Notes: a model not told the origin generated them from the sequence alone. Counted from the stretch's first letter, positions 17,440-26,305 are shown. The stretch is 61,530 bases of DNA from Pelosinus sp. (GCA_021372375.1 JAJFUN010000079.1:1-61530), one strand, 5' to 3'. Numbers and translations are program-made.

Positions 17440-18489
17440 CTATTCTTTTATTTGCTTACTCCGCAGCTGCCCGCAGGCCGCATCAATATCTGCGCCTTGT
17501 TCAAGGCGGATACTGCAATTAATGCCCCGCTTTTTGAGTATATCATAAAACGCTCTAGCCGTTTCCCGCTCGCATCGCTCATACTGGCTATGCTCATCAA
17601 CCGGATTATAGGGAATGAGGTTCACTGTCAGCCGCTCCTCGTTCTCGCCGATCAGGTCGGCGAGCTCTCTTGCATGCTGCGGGCTGTCATTTACATCCTT
17701 CAATAAAATATATTCAAGCGTCACCCGCCGGCGATTGGTTTTTTCGATGTAATAGTTAATGGCCTTAAATAGTTCCTCGAGCGGATAAGCATGGTTTACT
17801 TTCATTAGCCGTGAGCGCAGCTCATTACTTGGCGCATGCAGCGAAATCGCCAAGTTTACCCCTTGGTTAGCATCCGTAAATTCATATATTTTATCAGCAA
17901 GGCCGCAAGTCGATACCGTAATGTGCGTAGCACCAATAGCCAGCCCTTTATAATCCTTAATTATTTCAAGAAACTTGATGAGGTTTTGAAAATTATCAAA
18001 AGGTTCCCCTATCCCCATAATCACCACATGGGTTACAACTTTATCATGCTCATCTAAGTAGGCCTGTGCTTTTATAATTTGCTGTACAATTTCGCCGCTT
18101 GATAAATCCCGGTGTTTTTTTAATAACCCGCTGGCGCAAAAACTGCAGCCCATATTGCAGCCAACCTGTGTTGTCACACATACTGACACACCAAACTTGG
18201 TGTTCATTAACACCGTTTCAATTAAATTTTCATCCTGCAGTCTAAACAAAAATTTAATCGTCCCATCTGCCGATACTTGCCTGACTTCCTCGGCCAGTGT
18301 TTGCACGACAAAATGCTCCGCTAATAATTCGCGGCAGGCCTGATTTACATCCAGCATCTCGTTAAACTCAGTTATACGCTTTCGATAAAGCCAGCCCCAG
18401 ATTTGCGAGGCCCGTGATTTTTTCTCACCGTTTGCCACAAGCCAGGCTGTAAGCTCAGGCAAGGTTAAATCATAAATACAGTGTTTCAT
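17440..18489 (-). CDS. rlmN: 23S rRNA (adenine-2503-C2)-methyltransferase RlmN
   Basis: Radical-SAM enzyme that methylates A2503 of 23S rRNA (and A37 of some tRNAs). The radical-SAM cluster motif [11 protein letters not shown] sits at about residue 110, GIGEPFDN follows at about 160, and the methyl-carrying cysteine of the family lies near the C-terminus ([19 protein letters not shown]). The 349-residue length is normal. It has its own promoter and terminator, so it is a single-gene unit. Confidence 0.95.
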   Translation of the reverse strand: MKHCIYDLTLPELTAWLVANGEKKSRASQIWGWLYRKRITEFNEMLDVNQACRELLAEHFVVQTLAEEVRQVSADGTIKFLFRLQDENLIETVLMNTKFGVSVCVTTQVGCNMGCSFCASGLLKKHRDLSSGEIVQQIIKAQAYLDEHDKVVTHVVIMGIGEPFDNFQNLIKFLEIIKDYKGLAIGATHITVSTCGLADKIYEFTDANQGVNLAISLHAPSNELRSRLMKVNHAYPLEELFKAINYYIEKTNRRRVTLEYILLKDVNDSPQHARELADLIGENEERLTVNLIPYNPVDEHSQYERCERETARAFYDILKKRGINCSIRLEQGADIDAACGQLRSKQIKE

Positions 18490-18540
18490 ACTTTATCCTC
18501 TTTTCAGAACTGACCCAAATCCCATCAATTTGGTAACTTT

Positions 18541-18569
18541 ATATTACTACATCAAAATTTCCCTGTCAA
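18541..18569 (-). promoter_or_regulatory. Promoter of rlmN
   Basis: Minus strand TTGACA (18564-18569), 17-base spacer, TAATAT (18541-18546), about 50 bases before the rlmN start. Confidence 0.8.
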
Positions 18570-18623
18570 AATGGAGGGACCAATCCTCCTGTCACTGCGG
18601 TAACATCCTGCAACCAAACCAAA

Positions 18624-18657
18624 AACAAACAGTACGCCAAGCAGCGTACTGTTTGTT
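18624..18657 (-). terminator. Terminator of the PrcB-like protein gene
   Basis: Perfect 14-bp stem AACAAACAGTACGC with its complement around CAAGCA; on the minus strand a T5 run follows. It begins 24 bases after the stop codon. Confidence 0.85.
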
Positions 18658-18680
18658 AGTGCAAATAAAGGTTTAGCGCT

Positions 18681-19625
18681 TTAACTGGCATTGGCCGTGT
18701 AACTGCTTAATACTGTGCCATTTAGGTCAACAAAACTCACGTGAATCGGTGCATCCATATTTAGCATGGAACGATCAATCGCCACATAAGCATCTGATTG
18801 GGTACTGCCCAAGGCTACACCACTTTGCGGATTATTGGTGCGTACCGTTACAATGAGATCATTCCCATTTTGCTCAATCCGCGATATCCCGATACCATAG
18901 CCATGCGCCGGAGCTGTGCCAAGATGCGCATAAACTACCAGGCGATTGCTAAAATTAATGTTATTAATTGAATTCAGCAAATTAGTCGGCAGCGGTGTAG
19001 CTAGGCCAGCTGCTTGGGGACTTTGCAACAGCACGCCAAAGGCCATATCCTGAGGATAAGCGCTGCCATTCCAAAACCAATTATCATAATTATTATTCTG
19101 ATAAATAACCTGTTGGCTAGTACCAAGCGTGGCCACTACTGTGCCTGGCACTTGATTTACTACATCTGTTACCACCGTTGAATTAAAAAAATTCCCTGTA
19201 GTGTAAGTTGCTGGATGAGTGGCATCGCCAATACCGCGAATAGCTTTAATTACCCAGTTTCCATCGCGAAGTACCAAATCAACTTTGTAAGTTTGACCAT
19301 TTGACTTCACGCGTACCACTGTTTTAGTATCTGATTGAGATATTACACTATACCTACCACTTGCATCCAAGCCATAGCTGCCTGCATTGTCAAGGACTAC
19401 TTGCACTGGGTCATTTGCGGCAACATTAGTTGTATCAGTACTGGGCGTAGTTTCATTTATCTGGTGTGATGCACCGGGACGAGCTACAACATGACGCGCT
19501 GGCGCAGCATGCGCAATGGCTGCTGGCAATCCTGGCAAAAGAGCTGTTGACATAATAGCAGCTCCGGCAATTGCAGTCGCAAGACGTTGATACCTTCTTT
19601 TAGTTACATGCTTTTTGTGATGCAA
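18681..19625 (-). CDS. Secreted protein with PrcB-like C-terminal domain
   Basis: A signal peptide (about residues 10-42, ending IAHAAP) leads into a low-complexity linker, a region with YKVDLVLRDGNWVIKAIRG, and a C-terminal part from about 215 on with HGYGIGISRIEQNGNDLIVTV. The last segment looks like the PrcB_C domain (sandwich fold named after the Treponema dentilisin protease subunit). The function is unknown; location is outside the inner membrane. The likely start is a TTG at 19623-19625, eight bases after GGAGG; the ATG two codons earlier is only two bases from that site. Confidence 0.65.
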   Translation of the reverse strand: MHHKKHVTKRRYQRLATAIAGAAIMSTALLPGLPAAIAHAAPARHVVARPGASHQINETTPSTDTTNVAANDPVQVVLDNAGSYGLDASGRYSVISQSDTKTVVRVKSNGQTYKVDLVLRDGNWVIKAIRGIGDATHPATYTTGNFFNSTVVTDVVNQVPGTVVATLGTSQQVIYQNNNYDNWFWNGSAYPQDMAFGVLLQSPQAAGLATPLPTNLLNSINNINFSNRLVVYAHLGTAPAHGYGIGISRIEQNGNDLIVTVRTNNPQSGVALGSTQSDAYVAIDRSMLNMDAPIHVSFVDLNGTVLSSYTANAS

Positions 19626-19711
19626 AATCATTGCCTCCTTTCTATATTCTTATCTATAGTGTCAGCCAGAAATATTTTTTAATGCCATGTATTTATTGTT
19701 AATGTCGCAAA

Positions 19712-19742
19712 AAAATAGGCTGCCCCATGAACAGCCTATTTT
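19712..19742 (-). terminator. Terminator of the malate/tartrate dehydrogenase gene
   Basis: AAAATAGGCTG and CAGCCTATTTT form an 11-bp stem 12 bases after the stop codon; a T7 run follows on the minus strand. Confidence 0.85.
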
Positions 19743-19753
19743 CTCAAGATTAA

Positions 19754-20830
19754 TTATTTACTTGATTGTCCAGAAAGAATAGCCGCAACCCGATCGCCAA
19801 CTTCACTGGTCTTAGCAGTTCCTCCCATATCCGGTGTCAGACAGTTTGCCTCAACCATAACCTGTTCAATCGCCGCAAGCACTTTCTTGCCCCAGGCCTC
19901 ATAGCCAAAATGATCCAGCATCTGACTTACTGACCAGATAGCGGCCAAAGGATTGGCTATTTCTTTCCCCGCAATATCAGGCGCTGAGCCATGAATTGGC
20001 TCAAACATGGAAGGATAAACGCCTTCTGGATTTACGTTGGCTCCTGCCGCAAGCCCCATACCGCCGGCAATGGCCGCCCCCAGATCTGTTAAAATATCAC
20101 CAAACAGATTGGATGTAACGACAATTTGAAAACGCTCTGGTTCTTTAACAAAGAACATGCTGGCAGCATCCACTAGATAAGAATTGGTTTTGACATCAGG
20201 ATATTCTTGACCAACCTCTTTAAAGACCTGATCCCAAAATACCATGGAATAAATGAGCGCATTGCCCTTGCTAATGCTTGTCAACGTCTTGCCTGTAGTT
20301 CTCGCTAGTTCATACGCATAACGAATAATGCGCTCTGTTCCCTTGCGTGAAAAAACGCCTGTCTGTAATACAACTTCTTCCGGTTTGCCTTTAAACAGCC
20401 AATCTCCGGCACCGGCATACTCGCCTTCACTGTTTTCCCGAATAACAATCATGTCAATTTGTTCCCGGCTGATATTTTTTAGCGGACAAGGTGCACCATT
20501 TAATAATTTTACAGGCCGGATATTTACATATTGATCAAAACCTTTTCTGATTTTCAGGAGAAGTTCACCGAGTGAAATATGATCAGGCACACCCGGATAA
20601 CCAACCGCACCTAAATAAATGGCGTCAAATTTCTTTAACTTTTGGAGACCATCCTCGTCCATCATTTTGCCCTGTTCCAGGTAATACTGGCAACCCCAGG
20701 GAAAAGTAGTAAACTCAAAGGAAAAATCGCCCGCTAATTGAGCTATTTTATGTAAAACCTTAATGCCTTCCGCTAATACTTCTGGTCCAATTCCGTCACC
20801 GGGAACTACCGCTATTTTATACTGTTTCAC
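19754..20830 (-). CDS. dmlA: D-malate / tartrate dehydrogenase (decarboxylating)
   Basis: A 358-residue NAD-dependent beta-decarboxylating dehydrogenase. It starts KIAVVPGDGIGPEV, has NIRPVKLLNGAPCPLKN and VIRENSEGEYAGAG in the substrate region (the form typical of tartrate/D-malate dehydrogenases, not of LeuB, which has ELTGGIYFG), TSNLFGDILTDLGA for Mg2+ binding and EPIHGSAPDIAGK for NAD. It would convert D-malate to pyruvate and CO2, or tartrate to oxaloglycolate/glycerate. No leu genes are adjacent, supporting the non-LeuB call. Confidence 0.88.
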   Translation of the reverse strand: MKQYKIAVVPGDGIGPEVLAEGIKVLHKIAQLAGDFSFEFTTFPWGCQYYLEQGKMMDEDGLQKLKKFDAIYLGAVGYPGVPDHISLGELLLKIRKGFDQYVNIRPVKLLNGAPCPLKNISREQIDMIVIRENSEGEYAGAGDWLFKGKPEEVVLQTGVFSRKGTERIIRYAYELARTTGKTLTSISKGNALIYSMVFWDQVFKEVGQEYPDVKTNSYLVDAASMFFVKEPERFQIVVTSNLFGDILTDLGAAIAGGMGLAAGANVNPEGVYPSMFEPIHGSAPDIAGKEIANPLAAIWSVSQMLDHFGYEAWGKKVLAAIEQVMVEANCLTPDMGGTAKTSEVGDRVAAILSGQSSK

Positions 20831-20979
20831 CGAAATCCTCTTTTCTATGTCTTATTAATAAATTTGTGGAGTTACACAGATTACCTCTATATTATCGCCT
20901 ATATTCTTGTTAAAATCTAGTTTTTGTGTAAACTTTTTTAGCTAAACAAATAGTAAATAACCTGCCATGAAAAGGAGGA

Positions 20980-21008
20980 TTTATCGCAAAATAAGGGAAA
21001 AGTATACT
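20980..21008 (+). promoter_or_regulatory. Possible promoter of the DJ-1 family gene
   Basis: TTTATC (20980-20985), 17-base spacer, TATACT (21003-21008), 32 bases before the ATG. The -35 is a weak match. Confidence 0.4.
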
Positions 21009-21039
21009 TGCCATAATTTATAGGAAAGGCTGTGTTAAC

Positions 21040-21588
21040 ATGAAAGTATTGCTGCATTTGGCAGACGGATTTGAAGAAATTGAGGCACTCAGCGTTGTTG
21101 ATATTTTGCGCCGCGCCGACATTGTCGTTAAGACCGTTTCAATTACCGGGAAAAAGGAGATACTTGGCGCACATGATATTACAGTTCTTGCGGATCAGTT
21201 ATTTGAAAGCACTGATTATACAAATGCCGATATGCTGGTACTCCCTGGCGGATCAGTAGGCACAGATAACCTAGGAAAACATGCCGCTTTGGAAAAAGAA
21301 CTTTTAAAAGCTGCTAAAGAAGGAAAATGGCTTGCCGCAATCTGCGCGGCACCAACAGTGCTTGGAAAATTGGGACTTCTTAATGGAAAGTCCGCCACTT
21401 GCTATCCGGGGCATGAGAACCAATTGATTGGTGCGAATACAAGCCGTTCAGACAAAGTAATCGTAGACGGCAAGCTCATTACTTCCCGCGGCCCTGGAAC
21501 CTCTTTTGACTTTGCCTTAAAAATCGTCGCAGTATTAAAAGATGAAAAGACCGCCGCAACGCTAAAACAGAACATGCTGCTAAGCTAA
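21040..21588 (+). CDS. DJ-1/PfpI family protein (YajL/DJ-1 branch)
   Basis: A 182-residue cytosolic protein with the DJ-1 fold: ADGFEEIEAL at residues 8-17 holding the conserved glutamate, VLPGG at about 67-71, and the nucleophile elbow WLAAICAAPTVLG with the reactive cysteine at about 106. The C-terminal GPGTSFDFAL is also typical. Members act in protection against reactive carbonyls and oxidative stress; deglycase, glyoxalase and chaperone roles are all claimed. Single-gene unit. Confidence 0.92.
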   Translation: MKVLLHLADGFEEIEALSVVDILRRADIVVKTVSITGKKEILGAHDITVLADQLFESTDYTNADMLVLPGGSVGTDNLGKHAALEKELLKAAKEGKWLAAICAAPTVLGKLGLLNGKSATCYPGHENQLIGANTSRSDKVIVDGKLITSRGPGTSFDFALKIVAVLKDEKTAATLKQNMLLS

Positions 21589-21593
21589 TTAAT

Positions 21594-21634
21594 ACAAAGA
21601 GGACTAGGCACAATTTTGCGCCTAGTCTCCTTTT
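21594..21634 (+). terminator. Terminator after the DJ-1 family gene
   Basis: GACTAGGC (21602-21609) pairs with GCCTAGTC (21620-21627) and a T-rich run follows. It may also serve the convergent gene. Confidence 0.75.
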
Positions 21635-21652
21635 CTGTATCAATTACTACTA

Positions 21653-22102
21653 TTATCTATGCCGAAAAATCGAAACAAAAAACGAATCCCGGTTTTCAAA
21701 GCTTCTATGATCATCGCGGAAGTGAATAAATACACCATTGGCCATATAACCCACACTGACTAGCTCATGGTTTTGATCATAGAACAGCACCGCATCTTTG
21801 ACGTAATGACCGTTATGCCAAAAGCCTTCCCGGCCAGACCATCTATAGGCATGCAACCCGGGAAATCTCTGCTCCCATTCCCTGTTCTCGATGCGTTCAA
21901 GATGATGACGTTCTCTCATCGAATCATAGCGTTCGTGCCAAGCAAACGGCAGTCCCCGCTCTACATTAACGTGATTATGCTTAACCTGACGCCAATGGTG
22001 ATCCTTATTGTACCTATCATCCTGCCAATCATGGGCGCTTGCTGTTGCCGATGCCAGCATCAAGACAGACATGCCAGCCATAACAATCCATTGTTTTTTC
22101 AT
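21653..22102 (-). CDS. Histidine-rich secreted protein of unknown function
   Basis: A signal peptide (about residues 1-23, ending ATASA) precedes a ~126-residue mature protein rich in His, Trp, Arg and Asp, with HDWQDDRYNKDHHW at its start and repeated HER/RHH clusters. A C-terminal part resembles the beta-rich GREGFWHNGHYVKDAVLFYD pattern of small periplasmic proteins. Metal binding is plausible from composition but not shown. The start is the ATG with GAGGAGG upstream (22100-22102); an in-frame start 13 codons earlier overlaps that site. I do not recognise the family. Confidence 0.75.
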   Translation of the reverse strand: MKKQWIVMAGMSVLMLASATASAHDWQDDRYNKDHHWRQVKHNHVNVERGLPFAWHERYDSMRERHHLERIENREWEQRFPGLHAYRWSGREGFWHNGHYVKDAVLFYDQNHELVSVGYMANGVFIHFRDDHRSFENRDSFFVSIFRHR

Positions 22103-22249
22103 TGTACAGACCTCCTCTTTTCTTCCGACCAATCTTTTCATATACGCGTTTATTTTGGATACATTTCAAGTATGCAGAAAAATTGTGACAAAGCTATGAC
22201 AATAATACTGCATAGAGGAGGGGCTTAAGTCCTATTTTTATAGGCAGAC

Positions 22250-22278
22250 TTGCCCTGGTATGGCATAATAACTATATA
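22250..22278 (+). promoter_or_regulatory. Promoter of ung-copZ
   Basis: TTGCCC (22250-22255), 17-base spacer, TATATA (22273-22278). Transcription would start near 22285, at the edge of the palindromic element. Confidence 0.6.
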
Positions 22279-22285
22279 ACGTATA

Positions 22286-22405
22286 GAGGCTGTTACAAAA
22301 TGCCCAGATGCTAGGCGCGATGAGGAGCAGAGCGCAGTCGTACGGGGGTACGTCGGAGTGAGCACCGCAGGAGCAACAACGCAGATGGGTATTTTGTAAC
22401 AGACT
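22286..22405. repeat. 120-bp palindromic element in the ung leader
   Basis: The ends CTGTTACAAAAT (22290-22301) and ATTTTGTAACAG (22391-22402) are perfect inverted repeats, extended outward by GAG/CTC and inward by partly complementary CCCA...TGGG segments. The centre contains CGTACGGGGGTACG and is much richer in G+C than the surroundings. This is the build of an intergenic repeat or non-autonomous mobile element. Only one copy lies in this window. Confidence 0.7.
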
Positions 22406-22426
22406 CATATAATAAAGGGTGATTTT

Positions 22427-23098
22427 ATGCTACATCTACAGAGTTACTGGCAGGAATTATTGCAAGAAGAAATGCACAAGGAATATTTTTTGAATTTGCA
22501 GCAGTTTCTGGCTGAGGAGTACCAAACAAAAAACATTTTTCCCCCAGCAAGTGATATCTTTAATGCGCTAAATTTTACAGGATATCAAGACGTAAAAGTA
22601 GTCATACTAGGTCAAGACCCCTATCATAGACTAGGTCAAGCGCATGGGCTCAGTTTTTCGGTTAAGCCTGGTATTCCACTACCTGCATCGCTAAGAAATA
22701 TTTTTAAAGAACTCCAGGACGATCTGAGTTGCACTCTGCCTAAACACGGCTATCTTAAAAAGTGGGCCGAGCAGGGTGTTCTCCTCCTCAATACAGTGCT
22801 TACTGTAGAAGAAGGCAAAGCCAATTCGCATAAAAATAGGGGCTGGGAAATTTTCACCGACAAAATTATATCCCTGCTAAATGAAAAGAAAACACCCATA
22901 GTTTTTATTTTGTGGGGAAATCATGCTAAGTCCAAAAAGGACTTAATCACTAATCCTAATCACCATATTATTGCATCCGCCCATCCAAGCCCCTTATCCG
23001 CCCGGCATGGTTTCTTCACTAGCAAGCCTTTTTCCAAAACAAATGCTTTGCTGCTTGCAGCAAAGCTGCCGCCCATTGATTGGCAGCTTGACAATTGA
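22427..23098 (+). CDS. ung: Uracil-DNA glycosylase
   Basis: Family 1 UNG, 223 residues, removes uracil from DNA as the first step of base-excision repair. The water-activating loop GQDPYH is at about residues 62-67 (catalytic Asp64) and is followed by the family's [10 protein letters not shown]; the Leu-intercalation/His motif appears as [10 protein letters not shown] at about 183-192. A copper-chaperone-like gene follows 18 bases downstream, so the two share a transcript starting upstream of the palindromic element. Confidence 0.97.
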   Translation: MLHLQSYWQELLQEEMHKEYFLNLQQFLAEEYQTKNIFPPASDIFNALNFTGYQDVKVVILGQDPYHRLGQAHGLSFSVKPGIPLPASLRNIFKELQDDLSCTLPKHGYLKKWAEQGVLLLNTVLTVEEGKANSHKNRGWEIFTDKIISLLNEKKTPIVFILWGNHAKSKKDLITNPNHHIIASAHPSPLSARHGFFTSKPFSKTNALLLAAKLPPIDWQLDN

Positions 23099-23116
23099 TC
23101 TTTAGGAGGTGAAAAA

Positions 23117-23317
23117 ATGAATCAACAAATTTTAGATATAGAAGGCATGACTTGCGGACACTGCAAAGCAAATGTAGAACAGGCGCTAAAGAAAGTTCCT
23201 GGTGTTACAAACGTTACTGTTGATCTTGCAAAGCATCAGGCTGTAGTAACTGGTTTTGTCAGTCGCGGCTTGTTAGTCCAAACTATAGAAGATATCGGCT
23301 ATACAATAGCGAAGTAG
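23117..23317 (+). CDS. copZ: Heavy-metal-associated (CopZ-like) chaperone
   Basis: A 66-residue single HMA domain with the metal-binding GMTCGHC loop (residues 10-16) and the ferredoxin-like core, as in Cu(I) chaperones. TAGGAGG lies directly upstream. No copper ATPase gene is adjacent; instead it is in a transcript with ung. Copper transfer is expected from the family, but partners are not visible. Confidence 0.9.
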   Translation: MNQQILDIEGMTCGHCKANVEQALKKVPGVTNVTVDLAKHQAVVTGFVSRGLLVQTIEDIGYTIAK

Positions 23318-23320
23318 GAG

Positions 23321-23362
23321 CTAAATAAAGGCAGGCTGCATGTGCAGCCTGCCTTTATTTAG
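23321..23362. terminator. Bidirectional terminator copZ / response regulator
   Basis: A 20-bp perfect inverted repeat (23321-23340 with 23343-23362) with A/T-rich ends, between convergent genes. Confidence 0.88.
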
Positions 23363-23378
23363 TTGCTACTTCTATTAA

Positions 23379-24065
23379 TTATCGTCCCATCAGCCGATAC
23401 CCTACACCTGACTCGGTAATAATATAGTGCGGCTGCGCTGGATCCTTTTCAATTTTACGCCGCAATTGACCTACGTAAATGCGCACATAGTGGGTATCCT
23501 CATTATAAGCATTGCCCCATACTGCTTTTAACAGCTGCTTGTGAGTCAGTACTCTTCCAGCGTGCTGTGCCATAATCTTTATAATTTCATATTCGGTGGG
23601 CGTAAGCTTTACTTCCCTGCCGTCAACGACTACCCGCCGCTGAACCAAGTCAACAGATAATGCGCCGCAGGTTAAAACAGGTTCATTAGCATCAGCTGAC
23701 ATACGCCGGAGGCATACCCGCATGCGCGCCATAAGTTCCCCCATGCCAAAAGGTTTGGTGACATAATCGTCCGCCCCTGCATCAAGCGCCTCAATTTTAT
23801 CCTGCTCCTCTTCCCGCACAGTAAGTACAATAATGGGAGAATGAGACCACTGCCTGATTTGTTTTACAACCTCTTTCCCATCTATATCAGGCAGCCCTAA
23901 ATCTACTATTAATAAATCCGGCTTAAAAATAGCAGCTTTATTAATCCCATCTTGCCCTGTAGCTGCTTCTTCTACCGCATAGCTCTGCGCATGCAGTGAT
24001 ACATTTAAAAGTTTTCTGATTTGCGGCTCATCATCGATAATAAGTACACGCATTCCTTCACTCAT
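23379..24065 (-). CDS. kdpE: KdpE-like OmpR-family response regulator
   Basis: A 228-residue two-domain regulator: receiver domain with VLIIDDEPQIRKLL at the start, phospho-acceptor Asp in DLLIVDLGLPDIDG and the Lys in DYVTKPFG; then a winged-helix DNA-binding domain ending in THYVRIYVGQLRRKIE...GVGYRLMG, close to KdpE. It overlaps the kinase gene by eight bases, so it is co-translated. KdpE normally activates K+ uptake kdpFABC; no such genes are in the window, so the target may lie elsewhere. The start given (24063-24065) fits KdpE length; an ATG four codons later is possible. Confidence 0.88.
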   Translation of the reverse strand: MSEGMRVLIIDDEPQIRKLLNVSLHAQSYAVEEAATGQDGINKAAIFKPDLLIVDLGLPDIDGKEVVKQIRQWSHSPIIVLTVREEEQDKIEALDAGADDYVTKPFGMGELMARMRVCLRRMSADANEPVLTCGALSVDLVQRRVVVDGREVKLTPTEYEIIKIMAQHAGRVLTHKQLLKAVWGNAYNEDTHYVRIYVGQLRRKIEKDPAQPHYIITESGVGYRLMGR

Positions 24066-25620
24066 CTCGTTCACCTGCTTCAAATGATATAGCTTTGCCC
24101 TCATCTGGCAGAGGCAGGCTAAAGGTTATTTTAGCTCCGCCAGCAGCATGATTTTCGGCCCAGATGCGGCCATTATGCGCTTCAATAATTCCCCGGCAAA
24201 TTGATAAGCCAAGGCCAGTACCTGCTACTTTATTAACTTGGGGCGCACGATAAAATTTTTCAAATATACGCACGGTATCTTCAGCGGCAATACCAGAGCC
24301 TTGGTCAATAACCGCAAGAGTAATCCTCTTGTCTCTTTGCTCAACGACAATGGTTATCGCAGTGCCTGACGGCGAATATTTCATGGCGTTATCGACCAAA
24401 TTTACCAATACCTGTTCTAACAATACGCAGTCCCCCAAAAACAGCGGCAATCCCGGTGCTATTTGGGTAAGCACCGCATGCGTGCACCGTGATTCGCCAA
24501 TACGCCGGAGAGCTGTGCCAACTATATCCTCGATATCGCACCAATCGTTTTTTAGCTTTAGCATCCCACTCTCTTGCCTGGCTGTATCCAGAAGATTAGT
24601 CACAATTCTTTCCATCCGCGTCGAACCATATAAAATACTTTCCAAAAGATCCGCCCGCGCCTCTGCACTATAATCAATACTACTGTCAAGCAGCGTAGAA
24701 ATGGCTCCGGTAATAGCAGCGAGAGGTGTACGCAGTTCATGCGAGACTGAATTAAAAAGGGCCATTCTAAGCTTATCCGATTCTACTACTACAGCAGTCT
24801 TTTGTGCCTGCTGCACCAGTTTAACACGCTCAATTGCCATAGCAGCAAGGCCGGCCCAGGCATCAATTAAGCGGCGTTCTTCCGGTGAAACCATTTGTCC
24901 GGCAATTTTTATGCCAAATACCCCGCTTCTGGCTGAACCGTCCGTCAGCGGCACATATAGGTTCTCAGCATCAGACATGATTTTTGTTGAGCAGCCGGCG
25001 ACCCGGCCATTTTTAAAACTCCAGTCAGCTGCCGCATATTCTGCCTTAGATAAAGATAATTCATTATCATGACTACCTGTAATACAAAGTTTTCCGCCAG
25101 CGTCAGGGCATAGCACTAATGTAGCGCGACCAATTGTCTCCCCGGCCTGCCTCGCCATTTCCTGACAGATTCGCGCTAAATCAATTACCCCGGCTATTTC
25201 CCGACTAAAATTATATAATGCCCGCACGCTTTTTTCCCGTTGCTGCGCTATCGTGGCTTGCTGGCGCAAAAGTTCAGTCCTGCCGCCAAGCAAAAACGAT
25301 ACTATGAGAAAAATAATAAAACTCCAAATATGGCGAATATCATATACGGAAAATGTAAAAATCGGCGGCACAAATAAAAAGTCAAACAGCATTACACAAA
25401 GCACAGCTGTAACATAAGATGGCCAGCGTCCCCACCAGAGGGCTGTCAAGAGTACCGGCAATAAATAAATAAGCGAAATATTAACCAAATCCAATTGCGG
25501 CTTGCCTAGCCAGCTGACAACTGTAACCAGTAAAGTCATGACAAGTCCGCCGAGATAATATAGCTTATTATATGTAGCCACTGGCAGCACTGTCTTTTCA
25601 GCTTTACGTTCTTCCACCAT
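24058..25620 (-). CDS. kdpD: KdpD-like sensor histidine kinase lacking the N-terminal domain
   Basis: A 520-residue inner-membrane kinase. Residues ~18-115 form the four-helix DUF4118 membrane domain of KdpD (FDFLFVPPIFTFSVYDI), followed by a GAF-like domain, the His box SHELRTPLAAITGA, and an HATPase with NLVDNAMKYSPSG, DQGSGIA and GTGLGLSICRGII. The cytosolic N-terminal KdpD/Usp region (~370 residues in E. coli) is absent. Such short forms are known in other bacteria. The ATG at 25618-25620 is used, with AAAGGAG 11 bases upstream. Confidence 0.87.
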   Translation of the reverse strand: MVEERKAEKTVLPVATYNKLYYLGGLVMTLLVTVVSWLGKPQLDLVNISLIYLLPVLLTALWWGRWPSYVTAVLCVMLFDFLFVPPIFTFSVYDIRHIWSFIIFLIVSFLLGGRTELLRQQATIAQQREKSVRALYNFSREIAGVIDLARICQEMARQAGETIGRATLVLCPDAGGKLCITGSHDNELSLSKAEYAAADWSFKNGRVAGCSTKIMSDAENLYVPLTDGSARSGVFGIKIAGQMVSPEERRLIDAWAGLAAMAIERVKLVQQAQKTAVVVESDKLRMALFNSVSHELRTPLAAITGAISTLLDSSIDYSAEARADLLESILYGSTRMERIVTNLLDTARQESGMLKLKNDWCDIEDIVGTALRRIGESRCTHAVLTQIAPGLPLFLGDCVLLEQVLVNLVDNAMKYSPSGTAITIVVEQRDKRITLAVIDQGSGIAAEDTVRIFEKFYRAPQVNKVAGTGLGLSICRGIIEAHNGRIWAENHAAGGAKITFSLPLPDEGKAISFEAGERDE

Positions 25621-25843
25621 AATGCCAATTACTCCTTTGAAATCCATACCCCAATTTATAATAGCAGTATTGTTGGATTACGTCAAAAAATTCCAATAAA
25701 TTAGCAGTGCGCCATATGACAAAATCTTCCCAAAATGCAAGAAAAGACTTTTCTGCAACAGGAATTACGCGCTAAAGAACGAATACACTAATATAAAATA
25801 ATTAGAAATGTTACTTTATGCAAGGAACTAGGAGGTTTTTATT

Positions 25844-26050
25844 ATGCAAATTATCGAACAAGCTCTTCGGATAACTACTCGTACCCAGCTTATCAAAACC
25901 AATCACCCCGCCGAGTATCTATTTCAGGTATTTGTAAACGGCCGACTGCAAAATAACGGTACTTACAATATAGATGGTGATACTATTGATTTTGGCTTTG
26001 ATTGTTTAGTCTCTGGTGACTTCGTGCAATTGTTTTATTTTGTTTCTTAA
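25844..26050 (+). CDS. Small protein resembling a phage fibre repeat
   Basis: A 68-residue protein with strong AGGAGG 9 bases upstream. Residues ~27-66 follow the pattern FQVFVNGRLQNNGTYNIDGDTIDF...SGDFVQLFYF, which resembles the short beta-modules of phage tail and neck fibres (VNG-LQ...Y...I-F...GD-V). No phage genes are adjacent and there is no signal peptide. It has its own terminator, so it appears to be an expressed single gene. The function is unknown. Confidence 0.65.
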   Translation: MQIIEQALRITTRTQLIKTNHPAEYLFQVFVNGRLQNNGTYNIDGDTIDFGFDCLVSGDFVQLFYFVS

Positions 26051-26091
26051 TGTATAAACTGAGCCAGCCCACTTATTGAGCTGTTGACTTA

Positions 26092-26151
26092 TAAAAAACA
26101 CGAGAAGGTGGATTATTAGTTCAAAATAATCTACCTACCTCGTGTTTTTTA
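26092..26151. terminator. Strong hairpin terminator
   Basis: AAAAAACACGAG ... CTCGTGTTTTTT arms with inner GTGGATTATT / AATAATCTAC pairing, 42 bases after the small-protein stop codon. Confidence 0.85.
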
Positions 26152-26276
26152 TATTCTTCCGCTGCTTAGTATCCGTTCCGAAAGAATATTTATATTTTTG
26201 CATTAGACTATCGCAAGATTCTTGTATCTACCAGGCAGACTTTTTAAACTTTTTCCGTTTCCCGCGTACTTTTTCT

Positions 26277-26305
26277 TTGATTCCAGTGCGTATATGTGTT
26301 ATATT
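26277..26305 (+). promoter_or_regulatory. Promoter of the amino acid permease gene
   Basis: TTGATT (26277-26282), 17-base spacer, TATATT (26300-26305), about 80 bases before the ATG. Apart from this and the terminator upstream, the 330-base gap between the two genes shows nothing else I can name. Confidence 0.7.
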
